Assembly: GCA_964463245.1 (NCBI GenBank)
Contig: CAYXBU010000023.1
Location: 1 to 26,872 of the forward strand
From: CAMEON01 sp964463245
Lineage (GTDB): Bacteria > Bacillota > Clostridia > Oscillospirales > CAG-272
DNA: 26,872 nucleotides
Direction: 5' to 3'
Shown: positions 1 through 7,302 of the stretch, piece by piece
Layout of the letters: each line of letters begins with the position of its first letter
How positions within the stretch are numbered: position 1 is the first letter of the stretch
The notes under the pieces: generated by a model
What the model was told of the DNA's origin: nothing
The model's input: the letters and a program-made list of their open reading frames with translations, nothing else
Database searches by the model: none
Made by a program: the position numbers and the translations under genes

Positions 1-58
1 CGAATTTTCTGACTGCGCAATTGAGCAAAAAGAATTGTGCGGTGGTGCCTTAAATTTC

Positions 59-91
59 TTCATTTTCAAATTAAGATTATTCATTTTCAAA
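59..91. repeat. 12-base direct repeat pair, 21-base period
   Basis: The 12-mer TTCATTTTCAAA occurs at 59-70 and again, identical, at 80-91. The period of 21 bases is close to two helical turns, and the surroundings are AT-rich, unlike the GC-rich coding DNA. This spacing is what a regulator bound on one helix face would need, but no gene is visible to the left, so a function is only inferred. A weak inverted repeat (GCGCAATT / AATTGTGC, one G-T pair) lies just before it at about 15-42. Confidence 0.45.
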
Positions 92-114
92 GTGAAACAG
101 GAAAAGAACATACC

Positions 115-148
115 AAAAGAGCACCCATGCCGAGCGGCACAGGTGCTC
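115..148 (-). terminator. Rho-independent terminator after the DMT transporter gene
   Basis: Read on the minus strand, GAGCACC (148-142) pairs with GGTGCTC (125-119). Inside, TGCC pairs with GGCA around a GCTC-type loop, and the stem is followed directly by TTTT (118-115). It lies 17 bases past the transporter stop codon, the expected place for the end of the left minus-strand gene row. A small CCCC/GGGG hairpin (152-164) sits between the stop codon and the terminator. Confidence 0.8.
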
Positions 149-165
149 ACACCCCGGAGAGGGGA

Positions 166-1116
166 TCATGATTCGGTATTCTTCCTCTTTGGGGACAGAT
201 CCAGCTGGGAGAGGACAATGGCCGCCAATATCAGCGCACAGCCCAGGTAACCGATGGGGAGGATGTCCTGATCAACGTGCATATGCTCCGGGGTAAAGAG
301 GTTCCACAGGGCACCGCCGCTGATGGCGAAAATGGACTCGGAGGACAGGATGATGGCGGCAAAGGTCGGGTTGGATGCGTACTTCTGCCCGAATATCTGC
401 AAGGTATATCCGCAGGCGACCGAAATGACCCCGCAGAACAGCATGGCTCCCAGCGCACCGCGCAGACCGTCTGCCGTGATGCGGTCATGCTCAACTATGA
501 GTCCAGCCCCGAGGTTCAGCACACCGCAGATCAGAAACTGCCAGCAGGAGAAGCGCAGGACGCTGACTCCGTTCACCAGATGATCCACCGCGAGGATATG
601 CGCCGCCCAGAACAGCACATCCACTAAGAGGACGACCTCGCCAAAGCCAAACAGGGGGGCGTCCCCCTCTTTTTTGCAGAGCAGGTACAGCCCGACCGTG
701 GCCATGACTACCCCGACCCAGGTGTTCCAAGAGGACTTCTTGCGGAAGATCAGGAAGTACAGGACGGGGGTCATGACGGTATACAGACTTGTGATGAAGC
801 CGGTCTTGCCGGGGTCACGCAGTATTCCCATAGCGTACTGCTGGAGACCGGAAGCGAACGCCAGAAGGCACCCGCCGATCAGGGCGGCGAAGGCGGTCCT
901 TTTGTGCTTTGCCTTGCAGGCGGGTCGATCCAACTCTGACTCCCGCTCGAAGATCAGGTAGACCGGGATGAGGCAGAGTGCCCCCAGCAGGAAGCGGCTC
1001 CCATTGAAGGTCATGGGCGGGAGATGATCGGCTCCCAGCACCTGCGCCACGGTGGCAAAGCCCCAGACAACAGCGGTCGTGAGAAGGATCAGGGTTGCGG
1101 TCAGATTGCGTTTCAT
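166..1116 (-). CDS. EamA/DMT-family transporter
   Basis: This 316-residue, very hydrophobic protein has the usual length and layout of drug/metabolite transporters: two EamA repeats of about five membrane helices each. The start has the family's look (TAVVWGFATVAQVLG near residues 14-28), followed by the MTFNGSRFLLGAL segment. The GKTGFITSLYTVMTPV stretch near residue 103 and ILSSESIFAISGGALWN near residue 257 are typical of the ends of the two repeats. It should sit in the cytoplasmic membrane and export or import a small metabolite; the substrate cannot be read from the sequence. The ATG is preceded by AAGGAGG at a rather long spacing of 13 bases. It is the last gene of its row, 34 bases after the preceding gene and before a clear terminator. 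Confidence 0.88.
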   Translation of the reverse strand: MKRNLTATLILLTTAVVWGFATVAQVLGADHLPPMTFNGSRFLLGALCLIPVYLIFERESELDRPACKAKHKRTAFAALIGGCLLAFASGLQQYAMGILRDPGKTGFITSLYTVMTPVLYFLIFRKKSSWNTWVGVVMATVGLYLLCKKEGDAPLFGFGEVVLLVDVLFWAAHILAVDHLVNGVSVLRFSCWQFLICGVLNLGAGLIVEHDRITADGLRGALGAMLFCGVISVACGYTLQIFGQKYASNPTFAAIILSSESIFAISGGALWNLFTPEHMHVDQDILPIGYLGCALILAAIVLSQLDLSPKRKNTES

Positions 1117-1150
1117 GAATGAGAATATTCCTCCTTAAGGGTCACGGCCG

Positions 1151-1912
1151 TTACTCCTTGACGCGGTAGTCCGCGATGGCGCGGAAGACCTCGCGGGCAT
1201 GGGAGTCGTCGTGGGTCTTCCAGTTCTTCATGTCGATCAGCGGCCGCTGGAGACAGATGATGGTGTCAGCCGGGAGTGCGTGTGCGGCGGGATTATACCG
1301 GTAAAAATCCGTCTCGGCGAGACGGATCCCCAACCCGTCCTCGGTGGCACCGCTCGGCAAAGCGGCATCCCCATACAGCTCGACCAGCGGCAGGAGGTGG
1401 TCACTCTCTTTCTTCAGACTGTAGACATAGGGGCTGAGGAACATGAGGGTACATTCCCCCTGCATGATATATTGCTCAAAATCCTCCAGCTGATTCGAAT
1501 TATAAGCACTGTTAATATAGAATTGCTCACTTTGCGCCTCCCAATACACCTTTTCGGATTCATATTCTTCCGCCGAATACACTTGGTTGGTCTGAGCAAA
1601 GACAAGTGTCTTCCCATCCTCGTTGTAGTCGCGGCAGAATTGCGCCAGCAAGTCGACAAAATCCTCTTTTTCCTGCGCCTTCATGGTATACGGCACAGCC
1701 ACGCTGACCTGCATATCGTAGGACTCCCGGTCGCATATCTGGACGATGCCCACGATCAGGATCACGGCAAAAAACAGGGTGATGATGACCCCCCACTTAT
1801 GGTGGTACCAGAAATTATCCAGCCAGCGGAGAGCACGGCTGCTTTCGGTCAGGCTCGCGGGGGACAGCTTCTCCTCCCCGCCTACGATCTTTTCCTCGTT
1901 AGACTCCATCAT
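1151..1912 (-). CDS. Unrecognised single-TM membrane protein with extracellular domain
   Basis: I do not recognise this 253-residue protein by name. It has a short acidic cytoplasmic N-terminus (residues 1-25), an aromatic and basic stretch (WLDNFWYHHKW) just before one membrane helix at about residues 41-60, and then about 190 residues that should lie outside the cell. There is no lipobox and no cleavage site after the helix, so it is probably a type II membrane protein. The outer domain is rich in Tyr, Glu and Asp (for example YSAEEYESEKVYWEAQ) and has a conserved-looking CTLMFLSPYVYSLKK segment. AAAGGAT lies 6 bases before the first of two adjacent ATG codons. It lies between greA and the DMT transporter, but the context does not define its role. 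Confidence 0.75.
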   Translation of the reverse strand: MMESNEEKIVGGEEKLSPASLTESSRALRWLDNFWYHHKWGVIITLFFAVILIVGIVQICDRESYDMQVSVAVPYTMKAQEKEDFVDLLAQFCRDYNEDGKTLVFAQTNQVYSAEEYESEKVYWEAQSEQFYINSAYNSNQLEDFEQYIMQGECTLMFLSPYVYSLKKESDHLLPLVELYGDAALPSGATEDGLGIRLAETDFYRYNPAAHALPADTIICLQRPLIDMKNWKTHDDSHAREVFRAIADYRVKE

Positions 1913-1943
1913 CCCATATCCTTTCTATACGACAACACATACG

Positions 1944-1979
1944 CGCCCGGGTGCAGGGTCACTCTCTGCATCCCGGGCG
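1944..1979. other. Intercistronic hairpin between greA and the membrane-protein gene
   Basis: CGCCCGGG (1944-1951) pairs with CCCGGGCG (1972-1979), and TGCAG/CTGCA extends the stem after a one-base bulge. No T-run follows on either strand, so it is not a standard terminator. It may trim or stabilise the transcript 3' of greA and lower expression of the following gene. That role is inferred. Confidence 0.5.
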
Positions 1980-1995
1980 TTGTCCATATCCTTGA

Positions 1996-2490
1996 TCAAT
2001 CCTGCGGCTTGCGGGACACATCCACGATTCGGAAGGTCAGCGTACCGAAGGGAGCCTCCACGGTGGCGGTGTCCCCCGCCTTCTTCCCCATGATCCCCTG
2101 CCCGATGGGCGACTGATCCGAGATCTTGTGCTCCATGGCATCCACCTCGTTGGAGCCGACGATATAGTAGGTGATATCCTCGTCCTCCTCGACGTCGTGC
2201 AGGACTACCACCGACCCGAGACCGATCGTGCCGTCGTCCAGCGCGCTCTCGTCCACCACGATGGCGTTCTCAATGAGGGATTCCAGCTCCAGAATGCGCG
2301 CCTCGTTCTCGGCCTGTGCATTCCGTGCCGCATCGTACTCCGAGTTCTCGGACAGGTCGCCGAAGCCCTTGGCTACCGCGATGTCCTCACGGATCTTCTC
2401 GCGCATCTCCTGCTGGCGGTGGCGCAGCTCCTCCAGAAGGTCTGCGTAGCCCTGCTTTGTATACTGCTTCTTGTTGCTCTGCTCTGCCAT
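1996..2490 (-). CDS. greA: Transcription elongation factor GreA
   Basis: GreA binds RNA polymerase in the secondary channel and stimulates cleavage of backtracked transcripts, so that stalled complexes restart. The protein has the family's two parts: an N-terminal coiled coil (about residues 8-80) with the GDLSENSEYDAARN signature at residues 44-57 near the acidic tip, and a C-terminal FKBP-like domain (VVVLHDVEEDEDITYYIVG, then SDQSPIGQGIMGKKAGD). The open frame extends nine codons upstream, but GAGGAGG stands 9 bases before the ATG at 2490. That gives 164 residues, close to the usual 158-160, so I chose this start. It follows the S41 protease gene by 66 bases with no clear terminator between, so co-transcription is likely. 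Confidence 0.96.
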   Translation of the reverse strand: MAEQSNKKQYTKQGYADLLEELRHRQQEMREKIREDIAVAKGFGDLSENSEYDAARNAQAENEARILELESLIENAIVVDESALDDGTIGLGSVVVLHDVEEDEDITYYIVGSNEVDAMEHKISDQSPIGQGIMGKKAGDTATVEAPFGTLTFRIVDVSRKPQD

Positions 2491-2556
2491 GTTCGTGGCC
2501 TCCTCTATATTATGCAAATTTAAGTGACAGTAATGATGTCGGTTCGGGGGCTCGCC

Positions 2557-3990
2557 TTACGGCAACAGCTCCTCGACCGCCCGTCGAAGCTGATCGTCCT
2601 GTGCGTCGGTCAGCAGGTTGAAGTTGATCTTCTGTGCCTCCTCGGACAACTCGCACTCGATGTCCGGTGTGATGCCGATGCCGTGGTAATTCACACCCGA
2701 CGGCGGGTCGTAGTACGCGGTGGTCAGCTTGAGACCGCCCTCGTAGCCGTAGCGGGAGAGAGGATAGGTGGTCTGCATGATACCCTTGCCAAAGGTCTTC
2801 GTGCCGACGATGGTTCCCAGCTTATGATCCCGAACCACCGAGGTCAACAGCTCAGCCGCACTGGCGGTGTTCCCGTTGGTCAGGACGGCCAAGGGGTAGT
2901 CCGCGTAGCGACCGACGTCCTCGGCCATCAGCGTCCCCGAACCGTTCATGGCCATATTCCGGGCGACTATCACCCTGTAGGTGGTCTCCTCGCCCTTATC
3001 TATCTGCGCCCGCGTCCGGGTGTGCAGGATCACGTCATCCTCCTGCAGGAAGAAGGTCGCCACATCCTCCACCGAGGTCAGAAGTCCTCCGGGGTTGTTG
3101 CGCAGGTCTAAGACGAAAGACGTACAGCCCTGCCCGATCAGATCCTCCATAGCAGCCTTGAACTGTCCCGCCGTGGGGTTATCAAAGCCGGTCAGGCGAA
3201 CCACGCCCACCGACGGGTTCTCGGCGTACACATGGTACAGCACGGATTCCACCTCGATGATGCGGCGGGTGGCGCGGAGCGGTATCTCCTCCTCGTCGCG
3301 CAGGACGGTAAAGACCGCCTCGCTGCCCTCTTCTCCCCTGAACAGATTCATTGCGTTGGTGTACCCCACCTCACGCAAGGAGAACTCCTCGTCCCCCTCG
3401 CCGATGCGGATGATGAAGTCCCCGGGGCGGACGCCCGCCTCCTCAGCCGGGGAGTCAGCATAGACATTCACGACCAGGATGGCCTGATAGTCTCCGTCCG
3501 AGGCATGAACGGTACCCTCGGTGATGGAGATGCCGATGCCGCAGAGCTTACCGTTCTGATCGCTGATCTGCGCGGCATACTCCTCGGCTGTAAAATACTC
3601 GGCGTAGTTATCCCCCGTCTCGGCCATATAGGCCTTGAGAACAGCCGTCAAGAGAGCCTGGTCATCCAGGTCATAGATGGTCAGGGAGCGGAACAGGCGG
3701 TCGATGGTAGCCAGCTCGTCGGTCAAAGAGACCGATGAGCCGGATATTGCCTCGCCGTTCGTGTCTGTCTCCACGGTGTCGGTCTCGGGCTTGGCGGCGA
3801 TGACCGGTTCCTTCACATAATATTTAGCCGTCAAGGAAAACGTGAGGAGCAGGGTCAGTACCACCGCCGTGACCGTAGTCCCGATGGCGGATGTCAGGCT
3901 GACGCGGCGGCTGCGCTTGGGTGCGCGGGCGGAGGTATACCGCTCGGGCTTCGCCGACGCTCTTCGATCGCGTTCTGTATTAGGATCCAT
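2557..3990 (-). CDS. S41-family C-terminal processing protease (CtpA/CtpB type)
   Basis: This 477-residue protein has a basic N-terminus, one membrane anchor at about residues 33-55, a PDZ domain (AGVRPGDFIIRIGEGD) and an S41 serine-protease domain. The catalytic Ser is S377 in NTASAAELL and the Lys is K402 in GTKTFGKG; the 25-residue spacing is the one known for CtpB. The DLRNNPGGLL substrate-groove motif is present. Such proteases act outside the membrane and trim the C-termini of envelope proteins; in Bacillus, CtpB acts in sporulation signalling. The frame runs 19 codons further upstream, but AAAGGA lies 9 bases before the ATG at 3990 and gives a typical N-terminus. A stable hairpin stands just upstream of this ribosome binding site. 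The target here is unknown. Confidence 0.93.
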   Translation of the reverse strand: MDPNTERDRRASAKPERYTSARAPKRSRRVSLTSAIGTTVTAVVLTLLLTFSLTAKYYVKEPVIAAKPETDTVETDTNGEAISGSSVSLTDELATIDRLFRSLTIYDLDDQALLTAVLKAYMAETGDNYAEYFTAEEYAAQISDQNGKLCGIGISITEGTVHASDGDYQAILVVNVYADSPAEEAGVRPGDFIIRIGEGDEEFSLREVGYTNAMNLFRGEEGSEAVFTVLRDEEEIPLRATRRIIEVESVLYHVYAENPSVGVVRLTGFDNPTAGQFKAAMEDLIGQGCTSFVLDLRNNPGGLLTSVEDVATFFLQEDDVILHTRTRAQIDKGEETTYRVIVARNMAMNGSGTLMAEDVGRYADYPLAVLTNGNTASAAELLTSVVRDHKLGTIVGTKTFGKGIMQTTYPLSRYGYEGGLKLTTAYYDPPSGVNYHGIGITPDIECELSEEAQKINFNLLTDAQDDQLRRAVEELLP

Positions 3991-4007
3991 AAAGCAATTC
4001 CTTTCCG

Positions 4008-4153
4008 CCTCCCGCATTCCGAGAGCGGGAGGACACATAAGGCTCAACGAGCGATTCCGGTGTCACATACCGGGCACGGGCCCCGCCTGAGCACCCCGCG
4101 CAGGGCGGGTGCATCGGCAGGACCCGTTGTCTGTACGACCTACACCGAGGTCG
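4008..4153. other. Structured leader or intercistronic region with four hairpins
   Basis: The gap between the regulator gene and the protease gene contains four separate inverted repeats. They are CCTCCCGC/GCGGGAGG (4008-4015 with 4025-4032, perfect, 9-base loop), CCGGT/ACCGG (4057-4061 with 4069-4073), GCACCCCGC/GCGGGTGC (4091-4099 with 4105-4112, one bulge) and CGACCT/AGGTCG (4136-4141 with 4148-4153). None has a T-run. The first lies a few bases upstream of the protease ribosome binding site. No known riboswitch class was recognised. Processing, stability control or attenuation are possible roles. Confidence 0.5.
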
Positions 4154-4175
4154 CTCTCGCTGTATGTCGGATTCC

Positions 4176-5267
4176 TTACGCCTTCCCGGCGTTCTTGGAA
4201 TTGAGGTACTTCTTGACCATGAGCGCGACCTTGAAGGTGATCGCGTGCTCGAACTCCCGCAGATCCAGTCCGGTCAGCTTGCGGATCTTCTCCAGACGGT
4301 AGACCAGCGTGTTGCGGTGGACAAAGAGCTTACGAGAGGTCTCGGACACATTGAGGTTGTTCTCAAAGAAGCACTGGATGGTCATCAAGGTCTCCCGATC
4401 CAGGGACTCCAGACTGCCTCTCTTGAAGACCTCCTGCAGGAACATCTCGCACAGGGTGGTCGGCAACTGGTAGATCAGACGACCGATGCCGAGGTTCTCA
4501 TAGGAGACGATGTTCTTGTCGGTCTCAAAGACCTTGCCGACATCCAGCGCGATCTGCGCCTCCTTGTAGGCACGACCCAGCTCCTTGATATTGTCCACAA
4601 CGGTAGAGATACCGATGGAGACCTTAGTGTAAAACTCGGAGGAAAGGGTATCGGCGATGCCGATGGCCACCTTCTCCATGTCGGCGACCTCGGTGCCCGC
4701 CTTGACCTCCTTGACCAGCACCACGTCATGCTCGGAGACACCGATCACATAATCGCGGGCACGATCCGGGAACATATTTTGCACCATTTCGTAGGGCATC
4801 ATGTCTGTCTTGCCGGAGAATTTGATCAAAAATACGACGCGGTTCTCCTCGGCGTTGAAATGCAGCTCCTTGGACTTGATATAGATATCCGACGGAAGGA
4901 TGTTATCCAGAATGACATTCTTGATAAAGGAACCTTTGTCGTACTTCTCATCGTACAGGTTCTTGATATTGGACAACGAAACAGTCAGGAGGCGAGAGAT
5001 CATATCCGCCTCGGTATCCTCGCCCTCCACGAAGACGATGTACTCCCGCTTGGCTCCGTTGGTCAGGGGGCGATAGGTATACCCACCGGTCACGATCAGA
5101 TCCGTGGAATATGCCATCTCATCCCGGATGGTCTGCCGCACCTCGCCGATCTTGACCAGCTCGGAACAGGCGATGATCACGCCGGTCTCATCGATCACGC
5201 CGATGATGCGACCACCAACGGCATCCTTCATCTGGTGAATGACGCTTTGAAACAATCTGTTTGACAT
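4176..5267 (-). CDS. CdaR/PucR-family transcriptional regulator
   Basis: The 363-residue protein begins with a region like the sugar-diacid recognition domain of CdaR (GGRIIGVIDETGVIIACSE near residues 18-36, then KIGEVRQTIRDEM). A central domain of the GGDEF-like type found in PucR/CdaR proteins follows (ISTVVDNIKELGRAYKEAQ). It ends in a PucR-type helix-turn-helix with the signature LNVSETSRKLFVHRNTLVYR followed by LEKIRKLTGLDL. Proteins of this build activate or repress transcription in response to small metabolites, often sugar diacids, purines or amino acids. The effector is unknown here and no catabolic operon adjoins it. GGGAG and AGAGG lie just before the ATG. It lies 87 bases after rsmE, in the same direction. 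Confidence 0.88.
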   Translation of the reverse strand: MSNRLFQSVIHQMKDAVGGRIIGVIDETGVIIACSELVKIGEVRQTIRDEMAYSTDLIVTGGYTYRPLTNGAKREYIVFVEGEDTEADMISRLLTVSLSNIKNLYDEKYDKGSFIKNVILDNILPSDIYIKSKELHFNAEENRVVFLIKFSGKTDMMPYEMVQNMFPDRARDYVIGVSEHDVVLVKEVKAGTEVADMEKVAIGIADTLSSEFYTKVSIGISTVVDNIKELGRAYKEAQIALDVGKVFETDKNIVSYENLGIGRLIYQLPTTLCEMFLQEVFKRGSLESLDRETLMTIQCFFENNLNVSETSRKLFVHRNTLVYRLEKIRKLTGLDLREFEHAITFKVALMVKKYLNSKNAGKA

Positions 5268-5354
5268 ACTCCCGTACCTCTTTTCTGAAAATCCTTTATG
5301 TGCCGATTCTATCGTACCGCCCGCGGCGGGTGGAGACCTACATACATGGAAGAC

Positions 5355-6101
5355 CTACAGCTCAAAGCGGTAGGAAAGACAGCTCAGCACGAAGCCGGAT
5401 GCCGTCTCGGTGCGCAGGATGCGCTTACCCAGCCCGCAGGGGCAAAGTCCCGCTGCCTCGGCGGCCAAAGCCTCCTCGGGGGAAAAGCCTCCCTCACTGC
5501 CGACCACGACCGCCACGGTCGGGACTCGTCCCTCGGGCAGCTTGAAGTCCTCCAGAAGGGTTCGCAACGACTGCGTTCCCTCCCCCTCGTAGCAAAACAG
5601 AGCCAGATCGCAGGCTGCGGCCTCTCGCCACACCGCCGCAAGGTCGGTCACGGTGGGTCGTACCGATGGGATCACCCCACGGCGGCACTGCTTGGCGGCT
5701 TCCTCTGCGATACGGGCGCGGCGCTGTGTTTTCCGCACCTCGGCTTCCGGCTTGGAACGCATGATACAGCGACTGCTCTCAAACGGAATGATCTCGGAGA
5801 CACCGCACTCCACCGCCTTTTGGATGACCGTGTCCAGCTTGTCCCCCTTGGGGAGAGCCTGAAACAGGAGGACGCGGTAAGGCGGCTCAGCCTCGGCTGA
5901 GGCGACCGCGCGGATATCCGCCTCCACGGCGCCATCCGAAAAGCGGGTCAGTACGCAGGTGTACACCCGCTCTTGATCCGACACCGTGATCTCATCGCCC
6001 ACCGCCAAACGCAAGGCATAGGCGGCATGGTGCGCGTTCTCGCCAGTCAGGGTCAGGGAGGAACCGTTCACCGCAGATGCCGGTACAAAAAAATGAGGCA
6101 T
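5355..6101 (-). CDS. rsmE: 16S rRNA (uracil-1498-N3)-methyltransferase RsmE
   Basis: RsmE methylates N3 of U1498 in helix 44 of 16S rRNA with S-adenosylmethionine. The 248-residue length is normal. An N-terminal PUA-like domain (residues 1-70, with ENAHHAAYALRLAVGDEI) precedes the SPOUT domain. Family signatures are all present: ALPKGDKLDTVIQKAVECG (82-100), ERxRR-type basic stretch with EEAAKQCRR (133-141), the knot motif VVVGSEGGFSPEE (198-210) and LGKRILRTETA (224-234). GGAAGGAG lies 9 bases before the ATG. It is the first gene after the promoter at 6224-6252, with a leader of about 115 bases. Often this gene stands next to prmA and dnaJ; neither is here. Confidence 0.95.
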   Translation of the reverse strand: MPHFFVPASAVNGSSLTLTGENAHHAAYALRLAVGDEITVSDQERVYTCVLTRFSDGAVEADIRAVASAEAEPPYRVLLFQALPKGDKLDTVIQKAVECGVSEIIPFESSRCIMRSKPEAEVRKTQRRARIAEEAAKQCRRGVIPSVRPTVTDLAAVWREAAACDLALFCYEGEGTQSLRTLLEDFKLPEGRVPTVAVVVGSEGGFSPEEALAAEAAGLCPCGLGKRILRTETASGFVLSCLSYRFEL

Positions 6102-6176
6102 ACTGCCAACGCTCCTTCCATGATCTGATCCTTATTCGGCAAAAACACGGGGCTTCGCCGATCGGGCGGCTCTTGT

Positions 6177-6196
6177 GAAACCTGACCACAGGTTTC
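6177..6196 (-). promoter_or_regulatory. Hairpin in the rsmE leader
   Basis: GAAACCTG (6177-6184) and CAGGTTTC (6189-6196) form a perfect 8-base stem with a 4-base loop in the predicted 5' leader of rsmE. Further down the leader, at about 6138-6170, there is a weaker GC-rich stem (CGGC/GCCCCG) followed within a few bases by TTTTT. This could be a poor attenuator. No known riboswitch or T-box elements were found. Confidence 0.4.
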
Positions 6197-6223
6197 TGCC
6201 GCACCTTGACGATCTATGCGCCT

Positions 6224-6252
6224 ACTATACCACAAATTGACCAATTTGTCAA
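6224..6252 (-). promoter_or_regulatory. Sigma-A promoter of the rsmE gene row
   Basis: On the minus strand TTGACA (6252-6247) is followed after exactly 17 bases by TATAGT (6229-6224). That is a perfect -35 box and a five-of-six -10 box, in an AT-rich gap upstream of rsmE. The predicted start of transcription is near 6217. Confidence 0.85.
6232..6249. promoter_or_regulatory. Palindromic operator-like site inside the rsmE promoter
   Basis: ACAAATTG (6232-6239) and CAATTTGT (6242-6249) form a perfect 8+8 inverted repeat with a 2-base centre. It fills the spacer between the -35 and -10 boxes and overlaps the -35 box. A dimeric helix-turn-helix repressor bound here would block polymerase. The regulator is not identifiable; the nearby CdaR-type gene is one candidate, but only by proximity. 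Confidence 0.55.
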
Positions 6253-6383
6253 GTGGTTTTTTGGCACTTTGGGCAACAAATAAGGCATTATTTACAATTT
6301 CGTCTTATTTTTTTTGGGATTCCGAACGGAAAGGTCAAAGGTTTTTTGTCGAACTCATGTGGGGAAAATGACAAATACCGGTT

Positions 6384-7277
6384 CTACGGGTCTGCCCACA
6401 GCTCCCGCCCATCCGTCACCAGTCGAACCGTTCCCTGCTCATTCGTGCGATAGCAGGTACACCCCAGTGCAGACAGATCAGCAAGCACACGCTCGTGCGG
6501 GTGGCCGTAGCTGTTCCCTGCCCCCGCCGAGGCGACCGCGACCTGCGGCGAGACGGCGCGGAGGAAATCTTCACTTGACGAGGACTTTGACCCGTGGTGC
6601 CCCAGCTTCAGGCCGTCGCATTGCAGGAGATCCGTCGTGCCGAAGGCCGCCAGCAGCCGCTCCTCGGTCGACTCCTCGGCATCTCCCATGTAGAGAAAGC
6701 TGACATCGGCGTAGCGGACACGCAGGATCAGGCTGTTGTCATTCCCCTCGGTCTGCGCCTCGGCAAACGGAACCACCACATCCAGCCACAGCTCCCCCAG
6801 CCGATAGGTCGTGACCCCGGTCGGTGTATACAGCTCGGCTTGGCTCTCGCGGATGGCCTCCCACAGGTACTGCGCCACCGCATCGGTCTCGCCGGTCTCC
6901 CGTGCGATGACAGCTTTTACATCAAACTCCCGCAGGATGCAGTCGGCGCCGCCGACATGATCCTCATGTGCATGGCTCAAGAGCAGGCAATCGATGCGAG
7001 TGACATCCAGCCGCTCCAGCTCGGCGACCAGCTTGTCCTCCGAGAGGTTGGTGCCGGCGTCGATGAGGATGCAGACCTCCTCGGTACGGATCAGCGAGGC
7101 ATCCCCCTGCCCGACATCAAAGAAGATGAACTCGGCCGTGCCCGAGGCCGCCTCCGCGCCATCCCCCGGGATCAAGCACAGGATCACCAGCGCAACCACC
7201 GCCAGCACGACCAAGCCCCGCCGCAGAAGCGGCGGGGTGGCCCCAAGGGTCTGTCGGATGCGGGTCGGGATCCTCAT
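6384..7277 (-). CDS. Secreted ComEC/Rec2-like metallo-beta-lactamase-fold hydrolase
   Basis: This 297-residue protein has a basic N-terminus and a membrane helix or signal peptide at residues 20-37 (ending near AEA-A), then a metallo-beta-lactamase fold of the ComEC C-terminal type. It has FFDVGQGDASLI (52-63), the zinc-binding HxHxDH motif as SHAHEDHVGG (H102, H104, D106, H107), a later MGDAE and LKLGHHGSKSS. The large ComEC membrane channel domain is absent, so this is a stand-alone exported hydrolase and not the DNA channel itself. A role in extracellular nucleic acid or phosphodiester hydrolysis is inferred from the family. GGAAGGAG lies 5 bases before the ATG. It is the last gene of the seven-gene row, 25 bases after the deacetylase gene. 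Confidence 0.9.
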   Translation of the reverse strand: MRIPTRIRQTLGATPPLLRRGLVVLAVVALVILCLIPGDGAEAASGTAEFIFFDVGQGDASLIRTEEVCILIDAGTNLSEDKLVAELERLDVTRIDCLLLSHAHEDHVGGADCILREFDVKAVIARETGETDAVAQYLWEAIRESQAELYTPTGVTTYRLGELWLDVVVPFAEAQTEGNDNSLILRVRYADVSFLYMGDAEESTEERLLAAFGTTDLLQCDGLKLGHHGSKSSSSEDFLRAVSPQVAVASAGAGNSYGHPHERVLADLSALGCTCYRTNEQGTVRLVTDGRELWADP

Positions 7278-7302
7278 GACGGCTCCTTCCGCCAGGGGCG
7301 GA

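Noticed and set aside
4164..5264. 366-codon plus-strand frame opposite the CdaR-type regulator
   Set aside because: It mirrors the regulator in the complementary frame, has an unnatural His/Asp/Leu-rich composition and no ribosome binding site.
5992..6204. 70-codon frame in the rsmE leader
   Set aside because: It overlaps the rsmE start, has no ribosome binding site or motif and is Arg/Cys/Trp-rich, so it reads as noise in a structured leader.
6253..6383. AT-rich gap between the ComEC-like hydrolase gene and the rsmE promoter, checked for a terminator or small RNA
   Set aside because: It contains T- and A-runs but no convincing stem next to them; I could not support a terminator here although one would be expected.
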